A stretch of 24,254 bases of DNA from CAVRJC01 sp964505725 (lineage in GTDB: Bacteria > Actinomycetota > Acidimicrobiia > IMCC26256 > DASPTH01): assembly GCA_964505725.1 (NCBI GenBank), contig CAZDJK010000084.1:1-24254 (forward strand), in the 5' to 3' direction. A program made the translations under genes and the position numbers. Below, piece by piece: positions 6,736-11,970 of the stretch (the first letter of the stretch is position 1; the number at the start of each line of letters is the position of its first letter). The notes beneath the pieces are model-generated. The model saw only the letters and a list, made by a program, of their open reading frames with translations, ran no database searches and had not been told where the DNA came from.

Positions 6736-7426
6736 CCCGCGTTCGACCCGCGGCTTCCCCGTCCTCGTCGTCGATGGCGTCGATGGCGTCGACATCGTCC
6801 TCGTCGAGGGCGTCCACATCAGGCTCGTCGTCGACGAGCGCGTCGCGCAGACGGAGCAGCGCGGTGCGGATCCTCGTCTTGGCGGTGCCGAGCGGGATCT
6901 CCTCGCGCTCCGCGATCTCGCGGCCGGTGAGACCCCAGATCCCTGCGAGGAGCACCGCGCGGCGTTGCTCCTCGGGCAGGTCCTCGAGCGCGACGCGCAG
7001 CCGGTCGACGTCGGCGAGCGTGTCGACGATCTCGCTCGGGTCCCAGTCGGAGCCGGCGTCGGTGCGCGCGAGGAGAGTGTCGGGGTCGACCGGCACCGCC
7101 CGGCGTGCCCGCACCGCGTCGATGACGAGGTTGCGGGTGATGGTGAGCAGCCAGGTGGTGACGTTGCCGCGCCGGGCGTCGAACGTGCCCGCATGGCGCC
7201 ACGCGCGCAGCATCGCCTCCTGCGCGACGTCCTCCGCCGCCCGCGGCTCGCGCAGCATGCTGATCGCGAGGCCGAAGACCCGGCGCTCGAACCGCGCCAC
7301 GAACGCCGCGCTCGCCTCGGGCTCCGAAGCGCCGTACCCGGCGAGCAGCTCCTCGTCGGACGGACCGTCGGGCGCCGGGCCACGTGGAGGACGCCTCGGG
7401 GAGCCGGGCTGGACGGACGACAGCAT
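6704..7426 (-). CDS. ECF RNA polymerase sigma factor with acidic C-terminal extension
   Basis: 240-aa ECF sigma closely similar to the factor at 1535-2095 (shared EDVAQEA, LLTITRNLVIDAVRARR, LPEEQRRAVLLAGIWGLTGREIAEREEIPLG and TAKTRIRTALLRLR blocks). Region 2 is at about 38-110 and region 4 at about 148-202. It differs in a Pro-rich N-terminus (about 20 residues) and in a C-terminal tail of about 38 residues beginning VDDEPDVDALDEDDVDAIDAIDDEDG and turning basic at the end (RTRVRTPRVGRAR). No anti-sigma gene is next to it on either side, so the tail may take over a regulatory role; that is inference. The start is ATG at 7424-7426 with only a weak ribosome-binding site. It is divergent from the TetR gene and its 3' end overlaps the CNB gene by 32 bases. 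Confidence 0.9.
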   Translation of the reverse strand: MLSSVQPGSPRRPPRGPAPDGPSDEELLAGYGASEPEASAAFVARFERRVFGLAISMLREPRAAEDVAQEAMLRAWRHAGTFDARRGNVTTWLLTITRNLVIDAVRARRAVPVDPDTLLARTDAGSDWDPSEIVDTLADVDRLRVALEDLPEEQRRAVLLAGIWGLTGREIAEREEIPLGTAKTRIRTALLRLRDALVDDEPDVDALDEDDVDAIDAIDDEDGEAAGRTRVRTPRVGRAR

Positions 7427-7455
7427 GATGGTACCTAATTTCGTTCTCGTGTATC

Positions 7456-7508
7456 GTTACATGCGGATCGTAACCTGATCCATTGCGTTACGCAAGACGT
7501 TGTAACGT
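7456..7508. promoter_or_regulatory. Operator region with paired GTTAC/GTAAC inverted repeats
   Basis: In the AT-richer gap between the ECF sigma gene and tetR, GTTAC (7456-7460) and GTAAC (7470-7474) form an inverted pair with a 9-base spacer. GTTAC (7487-7491) and GTAAC (7502-7506) form a second pair with a 10-base spacer. Their centres are about 31 bases apart, close to three helical turns. Two nested perfect palindromic elements lie in the second half: TTGCG-TTA-CGCAA (7483-7495) and ACGTT-GT-AACGT (7497-7508). Palindromes of this size immediately upstream of a tetR gene are the usual site of TetR autoregulation; they could also control the divergent sigma gene. Confidence 0.75.
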
Positions 7509-7533
7509 AATTCACCCAGGATTCAGGAGCCCT

Positions 7534-8148
7534 GTGACCACCGAGCACCCCACCGCCGAGACCGACCTCCCCCGCCGCCCCGGGCGGCCCCGGGACGCCC
7601 ACTACGACGAGGTGATCCTGCGCGCCGCGCTGCGGATCCTCCAGCAGGACGGGTACGCGGGCCTCACCATCGAGGGCGTCGCCGCCGCCGCCGGCGTGGG
7701 CCGTCCCACCATCTACCGGCGGTGGCCGTCGAAGACCGCGCTGGTAGTGGCCGCGCTCGGCCAGTCGACCCAGATCGCGCTGCCCGAGGTCGACACCGGC
7801 TCGCTGCGCGGCGACCTGGTCGCGCTCCAGCGCCGGCAGGTGGAGCTCATGAGCGCGCCCATGAGCCGCCGGGTCACCGCCGGCCTGGTGGCCGACCTCG
7901 CCACCGATCCCGAGCTCGCCGCCAGTTACACCGAGCAGTACCTCGCCCCGCGGCGGGAGCTCGTGTTCCGCGTCCTCCAGCGCGGGGTCGACCGCGGCGA
8001 GCTCGCGCCCGACGCCGACCTCGCGTTCATCTACGACCTGCTCGTCGGCCCGCTGTTCATGCGGTCGGTGGTGTGGGGCGAGCCCCTCGGTCGCGACGCC
8101 GCCGAGCGCACCGCCGACGTCGTGCTCGCCGCGTTCGGCCTGCAATGA
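7534..8148 (+). CDS. TetR/AcrR family transcriptional regulator
   Basis: 204-aa dimeric one-component repressor. The N-terminal helix-turn-helix is clear: RILQQDGYAGLTIEGVAAAAGVGRPTIYRRWPSK is split into support helix (about 30-40), helix 2 and recognition helix (about 44-63) with the hallmark TIYRRW. A basic PRRPGRPRD segment precedes it. The remaining residues (about 80-204) form the ligand-binding helices and have the TetR_C-like MSRRVTAGLVADLATDPELA and FIYDLLVGPLFMR segments. The GTG at 7534 follows AGGAG (7525-7529, a short 4-nt spacer); a TTG at 7483 in the same frame would place the operator palindromes inside the gene and is less likely. Its ligand is unknown; the VOC gene 13 bases downstream is the most likely target besides itself. 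Confidence 0.93.
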   Translation: MTTEHPTAETDLPRRPGRPRDAHYDEVILRAALRILQQDGYAGLTIEGVAAAAGVGRPTIYRRWPSKTALVVAALGQSTQIALPEVDTGSLRGDLVALQRRQVELMSAPMSRRVTAGLVADLATDPELAASYTEQYLAPRRELVFRVLQRGVDRGELAPDADLAFIYDLLVGPLFMRSVVWGEPLGRDAAERTADVVLAAFGLQ

Positions 8149-8161
8149 CGGGCGACGCCCA

Positions 8162-8584
8162 ATGACCGGAGATGGTTGGCCGGCGCACCTGCGCGTGGGA
8201 ACGCTTCGGTTCGCACGCTCCAGCGCGCACTACGACGAGACCGTCGGGTTCTACCGCGACCGCGTCGGGCTGCCGGTCATCGACGAGTTCCACGAGAGCT
8301 ACGGCGAGGACGGCACCATCTTCGGGCTGCCCGACTCGCGTACCCACCTCGAGATCGTCCGCGCCCACGGCGACGACGCAGCCGTGCACGAGTTCGACGA
8401 CATCGTCCTCTACCTCGCCGACGAGCAGGCCGTCGCCGACGCCACGCGCACACTGCGAGCCCACGGCGTCGAGCCGACGCCGACGCAGCACCCCTACTGG
8501 GCCGACTGGGGCGGGATCACGTTCGAGGATCCCGACGGCCGCCGGGTCATCTACGTGCCGTGGGTCTACCGCGGCCGCGCCTGA
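8162..8584 (+). CDS. VOC (glyoxalase/dioxygenase-fold) family protein
   Basis: 140-aa vicinal-oxygen-chelate fold protein. The two beta-alpha-beta-beta-beta modules are visible: LRFARSSAHYDETVGFYRDRVGLPVIDEF, then THLEIVRAHGD, and FDDIVLYLADEQAVADATRTL, then GGITFEDPDGRRVIYVPW. The ending FEDPDG + hydrophobic strand is the typical VOC signature. A subset of members are metal-dependent lyases, dioxygenases or antibiotic-resistance proteins; candidate ligands here include His62/Glu64 and the C-terminal strand, but the metal site is not complete enough to name a reaction. It follows tetR by 13 bases on the same strand and is probably co-transcribed and controlled by it. The ATG at 8162 has no strong ribosome-binding site, so translational coupling to tetR is plausible. 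Confidence 0.88.
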   Translation: MTGDGWPAHLRVGTLRFARSSAHYDETVGFYRDRVGLPVIDEFHESYGEDGTIFGLPDSRTHLEIVRAHGDDAAVHEFDDIVLYLADEQAVADATRTLRAHGVEPTPTQHPYWADWGGITFEDPDGRRVIYVPWVYRGRA

Positions 8585-8599
8585 CCGCGCGCGAGCGCA

Positions 8600-8899
8600 C
8601 TACTTGCGGAAGCCGTGGCCGAAGAAGCCGCCCTGGGGCCGCGCGTGCGCGTGGTAGTGGTCGGGGATGTTCCGCATGTTGTCGTCGACGTAGTGCGGGA
8701 CGGTCAGCACGTGCACGGCGACGATGGCGAGCTGCGCGTGCATGTGGGCGAGCACCTCGAGGCTGGGCGTCGCGCTGTGCTCGCGCCACACGACCATCGG
8801 CACCGCGCAGATCTCGCAGTCGGCGATCCAGCACACCTCGTCCTCGTGGAACCACGGCGTGATGCGCGCGGCCTCGCACAGGTCGCAGTGGTCAGGCAC
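8600..8899 (-). CDS. HIT-like small zinc-binding protein
   Basis: 99-aa protein. The N-terminus has CDLC (Cys5, Cys8), then Cys23, and a second CEIC pair (Cys28, Cys31); the C-terminal part has HYHAHAR (His81, His83, His85). The arrangement CxxC ... ED..CWIADCE ... PMVVWREH ... HxHxH follows the histidine-triad (HIT/Hint) plan, where the triad sits at the nucleotide phosphate and a CxxC pair helps bind zinc. The protein is shorter than ordinary HIT hydrolases (about 110-150 aa) and has an extra cysteine pair, so catalysis is uncertain. The start is the GTG at 8897-8899 preceded by GGAGGT at good spacing. The 3' end is 16 bases from the convergent VOC gene. Downstream of tfoX-like gene on the same strand. 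Confidence 0.72.
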   Translation of the reverse strand: MPDHCDLCEAARITPWFHEDEVCWIADCEICAVPMVVWREHSATPSLEVLAHMHAQLAIVAVHVLTVPHYVDDNMRNIPDHYHAHARPQGGFFGHGFRK

Positions 8900-8945
8900 G
8901 AGCCACCTCCGTTTCGTCCTTTGGGCGTGTCGTCTTCTTCGGGCC

Positions 8946-8975
8946 GTCGTCCGCGGGCGTGTCGTCCGCGGGCGT
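8946..8975. repeat. Perfect 15-bp tandem duplication
   Basis: GTCGTCCGCGGGCGT occurs twice without interruption (8946-8960 and 8961-8975), in the 101-base gap between the TfoX-N gene and the HIT-like gene. Each copy holds a CCGCGG palindrome. No function is visible; it is outside any gene I accept. Confidence 0.9.
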
Positions 8976-9000
8976 CCTCACCGGCGTGAGGGTCGCCGGG

Positions 9001-9375
9001 TCAGGAGCTTCGCGCCGATGACCGCGAGCGCGCAGCACCGGCGCGCTTGGCCGGGAGCGACCGCGCGTACGCGGTCCCGAGCCCGACCCACCTCTGGAGC
9101 TGGCGCTTGGTGCGGACGTCGTCCGCCGCCACCCGCAGCCACCCGGACATGGGCCGGCCGCGCATGACCGCGGTCGACGCCGGAGTCGTGTCGACGAGGT
9201 CGTCCGACTCCGCGGGATCCACGCGCACGAGGATTCCGCCCTGCCCGCTCGCCGCGATCGCCATGTTCCCGCCGACGAGGAACGCGACCCCGCCGAACAT
9301 CTTCTGCTCGGTCAGGCCGCGCTCGCCCTCGACCAGCTCCCGGATGCGTTCGGCGAGCTGCTCGTCGTAGGCCAC
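9001..9375 (-). CDS. TfoX N-terminal domain protein
   Basis: 124-aa protein with the TfoX_N fold: AYDEQLAERIRELVEG, then the signature KMFGGVAFLVGGNMAIAA (about 25-42), GGILVRVDP and a MSGWLRVAADDV segment (about 75-87). TfoX (Sxy) activates competence genes in gammaproteobacteria, but in actinobacteria this single domain is widespread and its role is unknown; no TfoX C-terminal domain is present. The C-terminus is a basic Arg/Ser/Ala-rich tail (about 105-124). The start is the GTG at 9373-9375, which opens on the conserved domain; the frame is open upstream into the ArsR promoter region but without conserved sequence. It is divergent from the ArsR-SRPBCC gene. Confidence 0.85.
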   Translation of the reverse strand: MAYDEQLAERIRELVEGERGLTEQKMFGGVAFLVGGNMAIAASGQGGILVRVDPAESDDLVDTTPASTAVMRGRPMSGWLRVAADDVRTKRQLQRWVGLGTAYARSLPAKRAGAARSRSSARSS

Positions 9376-9399
9376 GCCCGCACTGTATCCCTTCGAGGG

Positions 9400-9429
9400 T
9401 TGACATGCAGCCATCCGGCTGCCTATATT
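9400..9429 (+). promoter_or_regulatory. Sigma-70-type promoter of the ArsR-SRPBCC gene
   Basis: A consensus -35 TTGACA (9400-9405) and a -10 TATATT (9424-9429) are separated by 18 bases, very strong for a genome this GC-rich. The predicted start near 9436 leaves a leader of about 120 bases that contains the 14-bp repeat array before the GTG at 9557. Confidence 0.85.
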
Positions 9430-9449
9430 GGCAGCCAAGCGGTTGCATG
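9404..9449. promoter_or_regulatory. Nested inverted repeats over the promoter (probable ArsR operator)
   Basis: GGCTGCC (9417-9423) and GGCAGCC (9430-9436) are perfect 7-bp arms whose 6-base loop is exactly the -10 hexamer TATATT. GCAGCC (9407-9412) pairs with GGCTGC (9417-9422) across 4 bases in the spacer. CATGCAGCC (9404-9412) is mirrored by GGTTGCATG (9441-9449) with one mismatch. Together there are four half-sites covering -35 spacer to the start point, the expected position for repression by an ArsR-type dimer encoded just downstream. Confidence 0.8.
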
Positions 9450-9491
9450 TCCGGTTCGAGGGCTCGGGGCCGACCACCCCGCGCCACGCCC

Positions 9492-9559
9492 GAGGAATCG
9501 GGCCCGAGGAATCGGGTCTGAGGAATCGGGTCTGAGGAATCGGGGAGGAGGAACGGGTG
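9492..9559 (+). repeat. 14-bp tandem repeat array carrying Shine-Dalgarno cores
   Basis: Units starting GAGGAATCGGG lie at 9492, 9506, 9520 and 9534 with an exact 14-bp period; the middle two are identical (GAGGAATCGGGTCT). A fifth, degenerate unit at 9548 (GAGGAACGGGTG) contains the working ribosome-binding site, with the GTG start at 9557. Every unit carries a GAGGA core. Confidence 0.9.
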
Positions 9560-10387
9560 GACGAGGTGTTCCGGGCGCTGGCGGATCCGAGCCGTCGGCG
9601 TCTGCTCGACAGCCTGAACGCCACGAGCGGGCAGACCCTGCGGGAGCTCTGCGCCGGTCTCGACATGGCCCGGCAGTCGGTGAGCAAGCACCTCGCGGTG
9701 CTGGAGGCGGCCAACCTGGTCACCACCGTGCGGCGGGGCCGGGAGAAGCTCCACTACCTGAACGCCGCCCCGATCAACGACATCGCCGACCGCTGGATCA
9801 ACCGATACGACCAGGCGCGCATCCACGCCCTGGCCGATCTGAAACGAGCACTGGAGGAGCCCGCCATGGAGAAGCCCGAGTTCGTCTACACCACCTACAT
9901 CCGCACCACCCCGGAACGCCTCTGGGAGGCACTGACCGAGCCCGCGTTCACCGAGCGCTACTGGGGGCCCGGGTTCGAGTCCGACTGGCGCGTCGGGTCG
10001 ACCTACGTCATGACCCAGGACGGCGTGGCGGTCGCCGACCCCGCACAGGTGGTGCTCGAGTCCGACCCCTTCCGCCGGCTCTCGTACACGTGGCACACCT
10101 TCACGCCCGAGTGGGCCGAGGCACGCGGCATGGACGACGAGCTCTGCGCGCGCCTCGCGGCCGAGGGGCGCTCGAAGGTGACGTTCGACATCGAGGAGCA
10201 GGGCCCGATGGTGAAGCTCACCGTGGTCCACGACGACTTCGACCCTGGAAGCATCGTCGCCGAGCGGGTCAGCGGCGGGTGGCCGCGCGTGATGTCCGAC
10301 CTCAAGTCGCTGCTCGAGACGGGGGTCACGCTCGACGCCGGTTCCAACATCTCGATCGCCACCGGGCGCGACCACGCCCCCGCCTAG
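9557..10387 (+). CDS. ArsR-type HTH fused to SRPBCC (AHSA1-like) domain
   Basis: 276-aa two-domain protein. Residues 1-98 are an ArsR winged helix: FRALADPSRRRLLDSL, then the recognition helix in MARQSVSKHLAVLEAANLV (37-55) and the wing VRRGREKLHYLN. Residues 105-266 are an SRPBCC/AHSA1 ligand-binding barrel: YTTYIRTTPERLWEALTEP, YWGPGFESDW, LSYTWHTF, VKLTVVHDDF, GWPRVMSDLKSLLE. The usual actinobacterial arrangement is two adjacent genes (ArsR then SRPBCC); here they are one polypeptide, so the barrel may sense a small hydrophobic ligand that sets DNA binding. GTG start at 9557 with GGAGGAGG 5 nt upstream. Probably autoregulated through the inverted repeats on its promoter. The ArsR part lacks the cysteine motif of metal sensors. 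Confidence 0.92.
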   Translation: MDEVFRALADPSRRRLLDSLNATSGQTLRELCAGLDMARQSVSKHLAVLEAANLVTTVRRGREKLHYLNAAPINDIADRWINRYDQARIHALADLKRALEEPAMEKPEFVYTTYIRTTPERLWEALTEPAFTERYWGPGFESDWRVGSTYVMTQDGVAVADPAQVVLESDPFRRLSYTWHTFTPEWAEARGMDDELCARLAAEGRSKVTFDIEEQGPMVKLTVVHDDFDPGSIVAERVSGGWPRVMSDLKSLLETGVTLDAGSNISIATGRDHAPA

Positions 10388-10424
10388 CGAAATCGCGTCG
10401 GCGGCAAACCGGGCGCGCCCCGCG

Positions 10425-10472
10425 CCGGTACACCAAGGAGCCGTTACAGCAAGGAGCCGGTACACCGAGGAG
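10425..10472 (+). repeat. Three 16-bp tandem repeats carrying Shine-Dalgarno cores
   Basis: CCGGTACACCAAGGAG (10425-10440), CCGTTACAGCAAGGAG (10441-10456) and CCGGTACACCGAGGAG (10457-10472) follow each other without gaps. Each unit ends in an AGGAG core; the true ribosome-binding site (GGAGGGAGG, about 10478-10486) comes just after the array and before the ATG at 10495. Unrelated in sequence to the array at 9492. Confidence 0.9.
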
Positions 10473-10494
10473 AGGCAGGAGGGAGGAAACAGGC

Positions 10495-10980
10495 ATGTTG
10501 ACGGTACGGACCATCGGAGACCCGGGCTACTCGGTCGAGCTGCCGGTCGCCGCCCGCCCCGACGAGCTGTTCGACGCGCTCACCACCCTCGACGGGCTCG
10601 CGTCGTGGTGGACCTCCGTGGTGAGCGGGTCGCCGGCCGAGGTCGGCGGCGAGGTGACGTTCGGGTTCGCCGACCAGCACGTCGTCATGCGCGTCGAGCG
10701 CGCCGACGCCGCGCGCGTGGTGTGGACGTGCCTCCGCCACACCCGCTTCCCGCAGTGGCGCCACACCAGGCTCTCGTTCGGGTTCGAGCCCCTCGACGAC
10801 CGCACCACGCTCCTCGCGTTCTGGCACGTCGGGCTCGTGCCCGGGCTCGGCGAGTGCCACCAGGTCTGCTCACGCGGCTGGGACCACTACCTCGCCAGCC
10901 TCGCCGGCCATGTCACCGGCGAGGGCGGCAGCCCGTGGGGTTCGGAGAGGTTCCGCCGCGCGGTGGCCGCCCGGCGCTGA
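10495..10980 (+). CDS. SRPBCC domain protein
   Basis: 161-aa START/Bet v1-like barrel protein. Diagnostic segments are VELPVAARPDELFDALTTLDGLASWWT (helix-grip opening and SWW), GGEVTFGFADQHVVMRVERAD, RLSFGFEPLDDRTTLLAFWHVGL and a final amphipathic helix from WDHYLASLAGHV (about 127-140). Such proteins bind hydrophobic ligands or act with a cognate ArsR regulator; the ligand is unknown. The ATG at 10495 has a strong purine-rich ribosome-binding site; the frame is open for more than 1 kb upstream but that is a shadow of the ArsR fusion. It lies 107 bases after that gene on the same strand and is probably in the same regulatory unit. Confidence 0.88.
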   Translation: MLTVRTIGDPGYSVELPVAARPDELFDALTTLDGLASWWTSVVSGSPAEVGGEVTFGFADQHVVMRVERADAARVVWTCLRHTRFPQWRHTRLSFGFEPLDDRTTLLAFWHVGLVPGLGECHQVCSRGWDHYLASLAGHVTGEGGSPWGSERFRRAVAARR

Positions 10981-11009
10981 CCGGGCCGCGGCCTCTGGCG
11001 CGCCCGGCC

Positions 11010-11054
11010 GTCAAGTCGGTACCCCTTGACAGGGTCCCGCCCGGGCACTACACA
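11010..11054 (+). promoter_or_regulatory. Promoter and overlapping inverted repeat before the MBL gene
   Basis: TTGACA (11026-11031), 17 bases, then TACACA (11049-11054) form a plausible sigma-70 promoter. GTCAAG (11010-11015) and CTTGAC (11025-11030) are a perfect inverted repeat with a 9-base spacer that contains GGTACC; its right arm overlaps the -35 hexamer, an operator-like position. Confidence 0.65.
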
Positions 11055-11108
11055 CAGGGCGCCTCGCGTGCAGCGACGGGCACAGAATCCGCGATCGGGA
11101 GGGGCCCG

Positions 11109-11906
11109 TTGGACCGTTCGTACCAGGCGTCGGCCGACGTCCACGTGCTTCCCGCACACCTCGACATCCCCGGTGTCGGCACCCTGATCGTCAACGCGTT
11201 CGTGCTCCTCGCCGAGCAGCCGGTCCTCGTCGACTTGGGACTCGGGATGGACCGCGACGAGTTCATGGCGTCGCTGCGGTCGATCGTCGACCCGGCGGAG
11301 CTGCGGTGGATCTGGCTCACGCACGACGACGCCGACCACACCGGCAGCCTCGACGCGGTGATGGCCGCCGCGCCCGACGCCACCCTCGTCACCCACGCGC
11401 TCGGCGCGCTGCGGATCACGACGTGGTCGTCGCTCGCACTGGATCGCGTGCACGCAATCGTTCCGGGTGAGGCGCTCGATGTCGGCGACCGGACGCTCAC
11501 GGCGCTCCGGCCGCCGACATTCGACAACCCCACGTCGACCGGCTTCCACGACTCCGCGTCGGGCGCGTACTTCGCGGTCGACACCTTCGGGGCGATCCTC
11601 CCCGAGGCGGTCGACGATCTCGCCGCCGTGCCGGAGCCGGCGCTCGTCGGCGGGATGAACGCATGGGGATCGTTCGACTCGCCGTGGACGCAGTGGATCG
11701 AGCGCAGCCGCTTCGACGCCATGCTCGGCGAGGTCCGCACGTTGGCGCCCACGCAGCTCTTCTCGGGCCACCTGCCGGCGAAGGGCGGCAAGCCCGAGCA
11801 GCTCATCGACATCGTGGCCTCGCTCCCCGACGGGGAGGCGTTCGTCCCGCCGAACCAGGAGGCGTTCGCCCAGATCGTCGCCGCCATGGGGGCGCCCGCC
11901 GCCTGA
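11109..11906 (+). CDS. Metallo-beta-lactamase-fold protein, flavodiiron (ODP)-like metal site
   Basis: 265-aa MBL-fold protein. The metal motif reads THDDADHTG: His72, Asp74, Asp76, His77, that is H-x-D-x-D-H in place of the hydrolase H-x-H-x-D-H. Further candidate ligands are His147 (GFHDS), Asp158 (FAVDTFG) and His221 (FSGHLPA). An acidic residue at the third position plus the 'H..S....F..D.FG' pattern resembles the diiron domain of flavodiiron proteins, which use H-x-E-x-D-H, more than zinc hydrolases. There is no fused flavodoxin. I infer an oxygen- or NO-related or sensing role, not a beta-lactamase. The TTG at 11109 is chosen because GGGAGGGG lies just upstream and the domain begins at once; no ATG or GTG fits. 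Own promoter at 11026-11054. Confidence 0.82.
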   Translation: MDRSYQASADVHVLPAHLDIPGVGTLIVNAFVLLAEQPVLVDLGLGMDRDEFMASLRSIVDPAELRWIWLTHDDADHTGSLDAVMAAAPDATLVTHALGALRITTWSSLALDRVHAIVPGEALDVGDRTLTALRPPTFDNPTSTGFHDSASGAYFAVDTFGAILPEAVDDLAAVPEPALVGGMNAWGSFDSPWTQWIERSRFDAMLGEVRTLAPTQLFSGHLPAKGGKPEQLIDIVASLPDGEAFVPPNQEAFAQIVAAMGAPAA

Positions 11907-11912
11907 CGGCCC

Positions 11913-11946
11913 ACGATCCCGCGATCGCCGCGATCCCCGCGATCGT
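11913..11946. repeat. 9-bp triple repeat with hairpin potential
   Basis: CCGCGATCG, CCGCGATCC and CCGCGATCG follow each other at 11919-11945, and the block is bounded by ACGATC (11913-11918) and GATCGT (11941-11946), which are inverted. It lies just after the MBL stop and 25 bases before the kelch gene, so it may be a terminator-like hairpin, though no T-run follows. Confidence 0.6.
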
Positions 11947-11970
11947 GCGCCTGTCCGCGAACATGGCCGG

